Positions 35,818-43,623 of a stretch of 64,000 bases of DNA are shown here, in pieces. The notes under the pieces are model-generated. The model had not been told where the DNA came from. It saw only the letters and a program-made list of their open reading frames with translations, and made no database searches. Within the stretch, counting starts at the first letter, position 1. Every line of letters begins with the position of its first letter. The DNA is from Novosphingobium sp. FKTRR1 (lineage in GTDB: Bacteria > Pseudomonadota > Alphaproteobacteria > Sphingomonadales > Sphingomonadaceae). The position numbers and the translations under genes were made by a program. Location of the stretch: positions 267,165 through 331,164 of the forward strand of contig NZ_JAIZDA010000004.1 in assembly GCF_020404405.1 (NCBI RefSeq), given 5' to 3'.

Positions 35818-37353
35818 TCAGAGGCAGGCTTCGAGATAGGCCTGATCGAACCCGAACTGCCGCGCCTTTTCAAGCGTATAGGGGCGCAAGCCGGTGGGGC
35901 GGAATTCGCCGATGATCTTGCCGTCGGCGCTTTCGTCGAGGTACTCGAACTTGAACAGTTCCTGCGTGACGATCACGTCGCCTTCCATCCCGATCACCTC
36001 GGTGATGTTGGTGGTGCGGCGTGACCCGTCGCGCAGGCGCTTGACCTGAACGATGATATCGACAGATTCGGCAATCTGGCGGCTGATCGCTTCCTTGGGG
36101 ATCTTGATGTCACCCATCAGGATCATGTTTTCCATGCGGCCAAGGCATTCGCGCGGAGAGTTGGCGTGCAGCGTACACATCGAGCCATCGTGGCCGGTGT
36201 TCATCGCGGCGAGCAGATCGAAGCACTCAGCGCCACGGATTTCGCCCAGAATGATCCGGTCGGGGCGCATACGCAGCGCGTTCTTGACCAGATCGCCGAT
36301 CGTGATGGCACCTTGTCCTTCAAGGTTGGGCGGGCGCGTTTCGAGCGGCAGCCAGTGCGGCTGTTGCAGCCGCAGTTCGGCGGCGTCCTCGATCGTCAGC
36401 ACGCGCTCACCCGGATCGATCATCTTCGACAATGCGTTGAGCATCGTCGTCTTGCCCGAACCGGTACCGCCCGAGATGACCACGTTCATGCGGCAGGCGC
36501 CCGCGATCTTCAGCGCGGTGCACATCTTGTCGCTCATCGAGCCGAAATCGCGCAGCATGTCGAGCGTGATCGGCTTTTCCGAGAACTTGCGGATCGAGAT
36601 GGCGGTGCCGCGCAACGACAGCGGGGGAACGATGACGTTGACGCGGCTGCCGTCCTTCAGACGGGCGTCGGCCAGCGGCGTGGTCTGGTCGACGCGGCGG
36701 CCGACCTGATTGACGATGCGCTGGGCGATCTGGAACAAATGCGCTTCATCGCGGAACCGGATCGGCGCAAGGACCAGTCTGCCCTTCTTTTCGATGTAGG
36801 TCTGGTCGGGACCGTTGACCATGATATCCGAAATGTCGGGGTCGTTGAGCAGCTCTTCAAGCGGGCCGAAGCCCAGCAGCTCGTCGATGAGCACTTTTTC
36901 CAGCGCGAATTGTTCGCGCCGGTTGAGCGTGACCTTCAGTTCGGCCAGCACTTCCAGAATGATCGGGCGGAACTCTTCGGAAAGTTCGTCCTTGGTCAGC
37001 GTGGCGGCGGCTTCGGGGTCGACCCGTTCGAGCAGGCGCGGCAGCACCTGCTCTTTGATCTTGTGGACCGAGGCTTCAAATCCGTCGGCGGTATAGAGAT
37101 TGTCGACGACCTGGTTGGCACGGTCGGCCAGCCGGGTCATGGCGTCCGACTTGGCTCCTGCCGCCGATTGCGCCTGATCGAGGGGATCGAACGCCTGCAA
37201 CGAGGGAAACTGGTCGCCGCCACCGGGAACCGGCACGGCCGGCGTCGCCGAGCCCGACCCTTCGCCCGACTTCATCGGCCGGGCGACGCCGAACGACGGA
37301 CGCAGCGGAGCGGCGCCTCCGCCCATTCCGCTCTTGCGGCCAAATGCGCTCAT
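35818..37353 (-). CDS. cpaF: CpaF/TadA-type secretion ATPase
   Basis: A 511-residue ATPase of the Flp/Tad type IVb pilus assembly system, acting at the cytoplasmic face of the inner membrane. It has a proline-rich, low-complexity N-terminus of about 70 residues and a regulatory domain before the motor. The motor contains Walker A ISGGTGSGKTTMLNAL, an Asp box (ILGEIRGAECFDLLAAMNTGHDG) and a His box region (TLHANSPRE). It is the only pilus gene here apart from the Flp pilin at 63.6 kb; the rest of the tad cluster is elsewhere. The start at 37353 follows AAAGGGG. Confidence 0.92.
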   Translation of the reverse strand: MSAFGRKSGMGGGAAPLRPSFGVARPMKSGEGSGSATPAVPVPGGGDQFPSLQAFDPLDQAQSAAGAKSDAMTRLADRANQVVDNLYTADGFEASVHKIKEQVLPRLLERVDPEAAATLTKDELSEEFRPIILEVLAELKVTLNRREQFALEKVLIDELLGFGPLEELLNDPDISDIMVNGPDQTYIEKKGRLVLAPIRFRDEAHLFQIAQRIVNQVGRRVDQTTPLADARLKDGSRVNVIVPPLSLRGTAISIRKFSEKPITLDMLRDFGSMSDKMCTALKIAGACRMNVVISGGTGSGKTTMLNALSKMIDPGERVLTIEDAAELRLQQPHWLPLETRPPNLEGQGAITIGDLVKNALRMRPDRIILGEIRGAECFDLLAAMNTGHDGSMCTLHANSPRECLGRMENMILMGDIKIPKEAISRQIAESVDIIVQVKRLRDGSRRTTNITEVIGMEGDVIVTQELFKFEYLDESADGKIIGEFRPTGLRPYTLEKARQFGFDQAYLEACL

Positions 37354-37692
37354 GCCGACAGCCCCTTTTCGTCCGTCAGGTGGCTTTGCCACTCTGCTCT
37401 TTGCAACTTTGGCACAACGCTGCCGCTTCCTGTCGCCATCCGGGCCGGGACGGCACCGATTGGCTTGTGTCGAATGACGGAAAAACCTTCAGAAATTCCT
37501 AAATGTGACACTTCAGTGGCCTTCGTTGCGACAGGTTCTTACCGCGCATCGACCACCTTGCAGGACCGGGGCAGAAAGCCTTCGATCAGCCGGTTGCGGC
37601 CCGCTGCGGGAACCATCGTCACAGATTAGGCCAAATCGGTTAACGATTTGCGAGGGACATTGCGGGTCGGTCTTGCCGGTTGGCCTGTGCGG
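37354..37692. other. Intergenic region between cpaF and the sugar transporter gene
   Basis: This 339-base gap holds the cpaF promoter side. It also has an inverted repeat, CAAATCG-GTTAA-CGATTTG (37632-37650), 42 bases beyond the transporter stop. That repeat could be a terminator for the transporter or a binding site. No gene is evident. Confidence 0.45.
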
Positions 37693-39168
37693 TCAACCGC
37701 CCTCGCGCACGCGCAAGGTGGCAACAGCAGCGGTGATCATCACAAGCGCGGCCACCAGCATCGTCCACGCCGGTTCGGTCGGGAAAAAAGCGCGGATCAC
37801 GCCGCCCATGACCGTCGCCACGATCAGTTGCGGCACGACGATGAACACGTTGAATACGCCGATGTAGATGCCGAACTTCGCGGGCGGGAGCGTGCGGGTG
37901 AGCATCACGTACGGCATGGTGAGGATCGACGCCCAGGCAAGACCGAACAGCGCCATCGGCACCAGCAGCAACAGCCTGTCGTGGATCACCAGCAGCAGGC
38001 CAAACGCTGCCGCGCCCGCCAGCAGGCACAGGGCATGGGTCCGCGCGTTGCCCAGCCGCTTGGCCAGCAGCGGCAGCGCAAAAGCGGCCAGCGCCGCCAC
38101 GCCGTTATAGAACGCGAACATCACGCCAACCCAGTCGGCTCCGGCGTTGTAGGCCGCCCCGCTCGTGTCGGTGGCGTGAAACGTGCCCTGTGTTACCACC
38201 GGCGTCGTGTAGATCCACAGGATGAACAGCGCGATCCAGGTGAAGAACTGGACGAGCGCCAGTTGCCGCATGGTCTGCGGCATCCGCGCAAGGTCGCTGT
38301 TGATCTGGGCGAGCGTGCCCGCACTGCGCCGCAAACGCAGCAAGACTTGCGCCGCTCCGAACATGGCGAGCCCACCACCGAGCACGAGCAATTGCTTGTC
38401 GAGGTGGAGCGCCCAGACGGCGGCAACCAGCGCGACGCCCGCAACCAGCCACCACCGGCCGTTCGCCGGATAGGCCAGAGGCTCGTGCTCGGCGCCGCCT
38501 TCAGGTGCCGGGCTGAACGCGGCCATCTCCTGCGGCGAATATTCGCGCACCCGCAGCGCGGTCCAGCCCACGGCTAGCACGATGGCCGCCGCGCCAAGAT
38601 AGAAACCATAGCGCACCGAGGGCGGGATCACGCCTTCGGGTGCGGTGCTGGCGACCCCGAGTGCGCCCAGAACCGTGGGCGCAAGGCTGCCGATAACCGC
38701 CCCGGCACCGATGAATCCGGTCTGCACGGCAAAGCCCTGCGCGCGCTGGTCGGCCGATGTCATGTCACCGACAAAGGCGCGGAACGGCTCCATCGACACG
38801 TTGAGCGAGGCATCGAGCAGCCACAGGAAAGCGGCCGCTAGCAGCAATACGCCGCAGTTTGGCAGGCCGACCAGCGCCAGTCCGGCAAGCAGAGCGCCAG
38901 CGACGAACCACGGGCGGCGGCGGCCAAAGCGGGTCCATGTCCGGTCCGACCAATGGCCGATCAGCGGTTGCACCAGCAGTCCGGTGACCGGCCCGGCGAT
39001 CCACAGGAAGGCCAGATCATCGACATTGCTGCCCAGCGACTGGAAAATGCGGCTGACGTTGGCGTTCTGCAACCCGAACGCGATCTGGATGCCGAAAAAG
39101 CCGAAACTGGTGTTCCACAGCCCGGCAAAACTCTGGTGCGGCTTGGTGCGCGGTGCGCTGGTGCTCAT
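37693..39168 (-). CDS. MFS sugar transporter (SLC45/GPH-like)
   Basis: A 491-residue twelve-helix transporter. Its first part reads SFGFFGIQIAFGLQNANVSRIFQ, followed by GHWSDRTWTRFGRRRPW. The charged loop DRTWTRFGRRRPW between helices 2 and 3 is typical of sucrose/maltose proton symporters of the SLC45-like group. Next to the LacI regulator, TonB receptor and glycosidases, it probably brings maltose or glucose across the inner membrane. The ATG at 39168 has GGAAAGCC upstream. A shared LacI-type motif lies 81-92 bases before it. Confidence 0.85.
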   Translation of the reverse strand: MSTSAPRTKPHQSFAGLWNTSFGFFGIQIAFGLQNANVSRIFQSLGSNVDDLAFLWIAGPVTGLLVQPLIGHWSDRTWTRFGRRRPWFVAGALLAGLALVGLPNCGVLLLAAAFLWLLDASLNVSMEPFRAFVGDMTSADQRAQGFAVQTGFIGAGAVIGSLAPTVLGALGVASTAPEGVIPPSVRYGFYLGAAAIVLAVGWTALRVREYSPQEMAAFSPAPEGGAEHEPLAYPANGRWWLVAGVALVAAVWALHLDKQLLVLGGGLAMFGAAQVLLRLRRSAGTLAQINSDLARMPQTMRQLALVQFFTWIALFILWIYTTPVVTQGTFHATDTSGAAYNAGADWVGVMFAFYNGVAALAAFALPLLAKRLGNARTHALCLLAGAAAFGLLLVIHDRLLLLVPMALFGLAWASILTMPYVMLTRTLPPAKFGIYIGVFNVFIVVPQLIVATVMGGVIRAFFPTEPAWTMLVAALVMITAAVATLRVREGG

Positions 39169-39248
39169 CGGCTTTCCTCTCCGGGGCCATGACCCTCGGT
39201 CCTTGCTCTTGCTGCCGCGATGCCGTCTTTGCCGCATTCAGGCGAGAT

Positions 39249-39260
39249 GCATACGAATGC
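39249..39260. promoter_or_regulatory. Candidate LacI-type operator before the sugar transporter gene
   Basis: GCATACGAATGC is a 12-bp palindrome with two mismatches and a central CG. Its inner part continues as ATACGAATGCCAT, which differs by one base from ATACGTATGCCAT before the TonB receptor. Confidence 0.55.
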
Positions 39261-39283
39261 CATGCGTGTTTGGGGCATGATTT

Positions 39284-39320
39284 GAGCATGCTTCGAGCAT
39301 GCTTCGAGCATGTTTCGAGC
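39284..39320. repeat. 11-bp tandem repeat between the regulator and transporter genes
   Basis: The unit GAGCATG(C/T)TTC occurs 3.4 times without a gap. It lies between the lacI-type gene end and the transporter promoter. Confidence 0.75.
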
Positions 39321-39335
39321 TGGTTTCTGGTGTGT

Positions 39336-40370
39336 TCAGCCACCGCTGCTGGCGCGCACCACCAGTCGCGTGGGCAGGACCGAGACCGGCGGCGGGCGGC
39401 TTTCGATCTGGGCCAGCACGGTTTCTACCAGCGCTTCGCCCGCCAACCGCATGTCCTGCACAACCGTGGTCAATGGCGGGCTGGTGAACGAAGCGGCGGG
39501 AATGTCGTCGAAACCGACCACGGCGATATCGTCCGGCACGCGAAGGCCGGCTTCGGCAAGCGCGCGGATGGCGCCGATTGCGATCAGGTCGCTGGCGGCG
39601 AACACGGCATCGAATGGCAGATCGCGCTCAAGCAAACGGCGTGCCGCCTGATAGCCTGAATCCTCTGACGAAATGGCATCGACCACCAGCGCCGGATCGG
39701 ATTGCAGGCGCGCCGTGGCGATGGCGCGCAACAGCCCCGCGTGGCGCTGCTGGAATTCGGGATAGTGCGAATCCGCCTGTCCCAGAAAGGCGATGGTGCG
39801 GCGCCCGCGCGCCAACAGGTGCTCGCCCGCCAGGCGGCCAGCGCCGAAGTTGTCCGAACCCACCGTTGCCCCGATCGTGCCGGAATCGACCGAGCCCCAG
39901 CGCACGAAATGGGTGCCCGAGCGCACCAGTTGGCGCAGGCGGTTTTCATAAAGCGCGTAATCGCCATAACCGAGCAGGATCAGCCCGTCGGCGCGGTGGC
40001 TTTCCTGATAGCGGGTGTGCCAGTCATCTTCCAGTTTCTGGAACGAAATCAACAAGTCCAGCCCGCGCGCCGCGCAGTGGCGGGTGATCGAGCCGAGCAT
40101 CGAGAGGAAGAACGGATTGATGTTCGATTCATCGGGCGTCGGGTCTTCGAAGAACAGCAGCGCCAGCGTGTTCGAGCGTTGCGAGCGCAGCGAGGACGCG
40201 TTCTTGTCGACGGTATAGTTGAGTTGCCGGGCAATCGCCTCGATCTTCTGGCGGGTCGCGAGGCTGACGGTCGTGCTGCCGCGCAGTGCCCTGCTCACAG
40301 TAGGCTGCGATACCCCGGCCAGATAGGCGATGTCGAAGCTCGTCGGCTTGTTCGAAGGTTTCCGACCCAT
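39336..40370 (-). CDS. LacI-family transcriptional regulator
   Basis: A 344-residue repressor. The N-terminal helix-turn-helix reads SFDIAYLAGVSQPTVSRALRGS, then the hinge region (LNYTVDKNASSLRSQRSN), then a periplasmic-binding-protein-like sugar domain ending FTSPPLTTVVQDM. The position between a sugar transporter and a maltodextrin receptor/glycosidase operon makes it the likely regulator of both, answering to a glucoside. Palindromes at 39249, 40429 and 40548 are candidate operators. The gene is divergent from the TonB receptor operon. Confidence 0.9.
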   Translation of the reverse strand: MGRKPSNKPTSFDIAYLAGVSQPTVSRALRGSTTVSLATRQKIEAIARQLNYTVDKNASSLRSQRSNTLALLFFEDPTPDESNINPFFLSMLGSITRHCAARGLDLLISFQKLEDDWHTRYQESHRADGLILLGYGDYALYENRLRQLVRSGTHFVRWGSVDSGTIGATVGSDNFGAGRLAGEHLLARGRRTIAFLGQADSHYPEFQQRHAGLLRAIATARLQSDPALVVDAISSEDSGYQAARRLLERDLPFDAVFAASDLIAIGAIRALAEAGLRVPDDIAVVGFDDIPAASFTSPPLTTVVQDMRLAGEALVETVLAQIESRPPPVSVLPTRLVVRASSGG

Positions 40371-40713
40371 GCTGTCCCCAATCCCGGTGCTGCCCGATGT
40401 CGTTCCCGGGTCATTGCAAACAATTTAGGCATAATATCGAAATTATGCAAAGCGGCTTTGCGGGCATCGGCCAGTTTGTCGAGTGATTGCCCGAAACATG
40501 GGCTGTTTACCGTGGCATATGGTTACGCCTGAGACTTGGGCCCCGGCGGTATACGTATGCCATCTTCGCTCGCCGCCCTGCGCGCCGTACGTATTGGCCA
40601 GCGATTGGTCCGGCAACCGCCCAAGCGGTCCGGAGTCGTCATGCAGGGTCCGGTTTCAAGCCGGAAGCGTTTCAGGCCGGCCAACGGCCGGTTCGGGGGG
40701 AGTGAACAAGTCC
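40371..40713. promoter_or_regulatory. Divergent promoter region of the regulator and the TonB receptor operon
   Basis: This 343-base gap holds two palindromes. GCATAAT-N6-ATTATGC is at 40429-40448, 59 bases before the regulator start. GGTATACGTATGCC is at 40548-40561 (12 of 14 bases symmetric). The second extends to ATACGTATGCCAT, the motif shared with the transporter gene. No coding frame in the gap looks real. Confidence 0.6.
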
Positions 40714-43530
40714 ATGACACACCACAGTTCCATTGCGCGCAGCGTCGGCTGCTCGCTGGCCGCACTCACGGTGGCCCTTGCTGCCACACCGGCCTTTGCC
40801 GCAGATGCATCCGCAGCCGCGACAGCGCCCGCTGCCGACACCGCCGGTACCGACACGGATAGCGGCACCATCGTCGTTTCGGGCATCCGCGCCTCGCTCA
40901 ACGCTTCGGCCTCGATCAAGCGCGCTGCGCCGGCCATCGTCGAAGTGGTTTCGGCCGAAGACATCGGCAAGCTGCCCGACGTGTCGATCGCGGACTCGCT
41001 GGCGCGTTTGCCCGGCGTGACCGCACAGCGCCTCGAAGGGCGCGACCAGCGCCTGTCGATCCGCGGCCTTGGCCCGGATTTCTCGACCACGCTGCTCAAC
41101 GGCCGCGAACAGGTTACCGTCGGCGACAACCGTGGCGTCGAATACGACCAGTATCCCAGCGAATTCTTCAAGAACGTGGTGGTGCACAAGGCCGCCGACC
41201 CGTCGCTGGTTGCCGCCGGCATCTCGGGCACGGTCGATTTGCGCATGCTGCGTCCGCTGGCCCAGCGTGACCGCATTGTCGCCGTGCAGCTGCGCGGCCA
41301 GATGAACGGCATGAAGTCGCTCAACCCGGATTCGGGCCGCTATGGCTATCGCGCGTCGGCCGCTTATGTCGACAAGTTCGCCGATGACACCTTCGGCATC
41401 GCGCTGGGCGTTTCAGCCACCGACGCGCCTTCGCAAGACGAGCGCTACAATGCCTGGGGCTTCCCCAATTCGTCGGCCACCGGCAATGCCCTGCTGCTGG
41501 GCGGGGCCAAGCCTTACGTCCAGTCGAACAAGCTGAAGCGCTATGGCGCGGTGGCGACGCTGGAATGGCAGCCGAACGACAACTTCCATTCGACACTCGA
41601 CGTGCTCTATTCGAAGTTCGAGGAAACCCAGCGGCTGCGCGGCATCGAGTTCCCGATCGCGCCCGATTGGGGTTCGGGTGCGGCCGTTTCGCCCGGCTAC
41701 AAGGTCAGCGACGGGCTGGTCACCGACGCCACCATCACCGGCGTCCACGCGGTGCAGCGCAACGACTACAACAAGCGCAAGGCCGACAACTTCTCGGTGG
41801 GCTGGAACAACGTCGTCAACCTGAGCGACACCACCCACCTGACGGTCGATGCCAGCTACAGCCATGCCAAGCGCACCGACTTCCTGCTCGAAACGTACAC
41901 CGGCACCGGCTACAACACCGCCGGGGCATCGGACACGCTGCACATCTCGTCCAACCCCAATGGCACCTTCAGCATCGTGCCGACGCTGAACTATGCCGAC
42001 AAGGCGCTGTTCGGCCTGACCGATCCGCGCGGCTGGGGCTATAACGGCACCACCGCCGTGGTGCAGGCAGGCTTCCTCAACCAGCCCAGCTTCAAGGACG
42101 ATCTGGCGGCATTGCGCGCCAGCCTCGACGGTGAATTCGCCAATGCGGGGCCGATCAAGGGCTGGGAAGTCGGCGCCAACTTCAGCCACCGCAAGAAGAC
42201 CAGCAACTTCCTTTCGTACTTCCTGTGCCCCAAGGGCACCGGCACCAACTGCACGGTCGCCAGCGGCACCACGCTGTTTGCACCGATCCCGCAGGCAGCG
42301 ATCATCGGCAGCGTTCCGCTGGGCTACCTTGGCGTGCCCAGCATGATCGCGCTCGACCCGGTGTACCTGTACAACAATTCGCTGCAAAGCGTGTACGACA
42401 ACCGCCCGGTGTCGCTGGTGCGCGACAACAGCGTGACCGAAAACGTGCTGACCGGCTATGCCATGCTCAAGCTGGATGGCGACGTTGCGGGCAAGAAGCT
42501 GACCGGCTCGATCGGCGTGCAGGCGGTCTACACCAACCAGAGCTCGGACGGTTCGATCTCGAACTTCTCGAACGGTACGGTCAGTGTCTACCCCGCCAAT
42601 GGCGGCGACAAGTTCTGGCGCGTGCTGCCCAGCGCCAGCGTGGCGCTGGAAGTGTCGAACGGAACCTACGTCAAGGTTGCCAGCTCGCTGACGATGGTGC
42701 GCGCGCGCATGGATCAGGAGCGGGTCAACCAGGAGTTCGGCATCGACTTCACCCATCTGGGGTCGACCGATCCGGCCAAGAGCGTGTTCAGCTCGAACGG
42801 CGGCAACCCGCGCCTGCGCCCGTACATGTCGTTCAACGTCGATGCCTCGGTCGAGCACTACTTCGCCAAGGGCGGCTACGTCTCGGCGGCCGCGTACTAC
42901 AAGCGCCTGACCGACTACGTCGATGCCAACAACAGCTTCATCTACGATTTCAAGGCGGCCACAGCTGGGCTTCCGGCCAACGTGGTGGCGCAGCTTGGCA
43001 CGACGCTGGGCCTTGTCCACGCCCCGGCCAACAACGGGCGCGGCACGGTGAAGGGCGCCGAAGTCACCGCCTCGCTGCCGTTCAACCTGTTCACGCCCTC
43101 GCTTGACGGGTTCGGCTTCTTTGGCAGCGCTTCGTACACCGATAGTTCGATCGAACTGGGTTCCAACCCCGGCTCGTCGATCACCCTGCCGGGCCTTTCG
43201 GACTGGGTGGGCAATGCCTCGCTCTATTACGAGAAGAACGGGTTCCAGGTGCGCGCCAACTACCGCTACCGGTCGATGTTCCTGGCCGAAGTCGCGGGCC
43301 TTTCGGCCAACCCGACGTTCCGTCAGGCCAAGGCCGAGGGCATTCTGGACGCGCAGATCGGGTATGAATTCCAGCCCGGTTCGGCGCTGGCCGGTCTGTC
43401 GATCCTGTTCCAGGCCAAGAACCTGACCGACCGCCCGTTCATCACCTACCAGAACAACGATCCGCGTCAGGTGATCGACTATCAGCGCTATGGGCGCGAC
43501 TACTACATCGGCCTCAGCTACAAGTTCTGA
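40714..43530 (+). CDS. TonB-dependent receptor, probable maltodextrin receptor
   Basis: A 938-residue outer-membrane receptor. It has a signal peptide (SLAALTVALAATPAFA), a TonB box-like stretch (GTIVVSGIRASLNAS) and a plug domain (PAIVEVVSAEDIGKLPDVSIADSLARLPGV ... RLSIRGLGPDFSTTLLNGRE). The long beta-barrel ends in the terminal aromatic YYIGLSYKF. The plug start belongs to the proteobacterial sugar-type receptor group (TIGR01782). Its operon with a halogenase-family protein, alpha-amylase, alpha-glucosidase and GH97 points to malto-oligosaccharide import. The ATG at 40714 follows a GGGGGGAG tract. Confidence 0.92.
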   Translation: MTHHSSIARSVGCSLAALTVALAATPAFAADASAAATAPAADTAGTDTDSGTIVVSGIRASLNASASIKRAAPAIVEVVSAEDIGKLPDVSIADSLARLPGVTAQRLEGRDQRLSIRGLGPDFSTTLLNGREQVTVGDNRGVEYDQYPSEFFKNVVVHKAADPSLVAAGISGTVDLRMLRPLAQRDRIVAVQLRGQMNGMKSLNPDSGRYGYRASAAYVDKFADDTFGIALGVSATDAPSQDERYNAWGFPNSSATGNALLLGGAKPYVQSNKLKRYGAVATLEWQPNDNFHSTLDVLYSKFEETQRLRGIEFPIAPDWGSGAAVSPGYKVSDGLVTDATITGVHAVQRNDYNKRKADNFSVGWNNVVNLSDTTHLTVDASYSHAKRTDFLLETYTGTGYNTAGASDTLHISSNPNGTFSIVPTLNYADKALFGLTDPRGWGYNGTTAVVQAGFLNQPSFKDDLAALRASLDGEFANAGPIKGWEVGANFSHRKKTSNFLSYFLCPKGTGTNCTVASGTTLFAPIPQAAIIGSVPLGYLGVPSMIALDPVYLYNNSLQSVYDNRPVSLVRDNSVTENVLTGYAMLKLDGDVAGKKLTGSIGVQAVYTNQSSDGSISNFSNGTVSVYPANGGDKFWRVLPSASVALEVSNGTYVKVASSLTMVRARMDQERVNQEFGIDFTHLGSTDPAKSVFSSNGGNPRLRPYMSFNVDASVEHYFAKGGYVSAAAYYKRLTDYVDANNSFIYDFKAATAGLPANVVAQLGTTLGLVHAPANNGRGTVKGAEVTASLPFNLFTPSLDGFGFFGSASYTDSSIELGSNPGSSITLPGLSDWVGNASLYYEKNGFQVRANYRYRSMFLAEVAGLSANPTFRQAKAEGILDAQIGYEFQPGSALAGLSILFQAKNLTDRPFITYQNNDPRQVIDYQRYGRDYYIGLSYKF

Positions 43531-43546
43531 GGTTCGGGTCGCGGTT

Positions 43547-43577
43547 GACCGGGCAGGGGCAAAGTTCCCGCCCGGTC
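43547..43577 (+). terminator. Hairpin between receptor and halogenase genes
   Basis: GACCGGGC and GCCCGGTC form a perfect 8-bp stem with a 15-base loop, 16 bases after the receptor stop. With no U tract and the operon continuing, it may be an attenuator or RNA-stability element that lets the receptor be made in excess. Confidence 0.4.
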
Positions 43578-43623
43578 ATCTGCCGACTGGCGTGGTTAGT
43601 CGGCATGGATAGGGGGAGTGGTC

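Noticed and set aside
36166..37629. A 487-codon plus-strand frame opposite cpaF.
   Set aside because: CpaF Walker motifs on the minus strand are definitive; the opposing frame has shadow-type composition.
41413..43020. A long minus-strand frame inside the TonB receptor gene.
   Set aside because: It is antisense to a clear beta-barrel gene and has low-complexity His/Arg/Val-rich composition typical of shadow frames.
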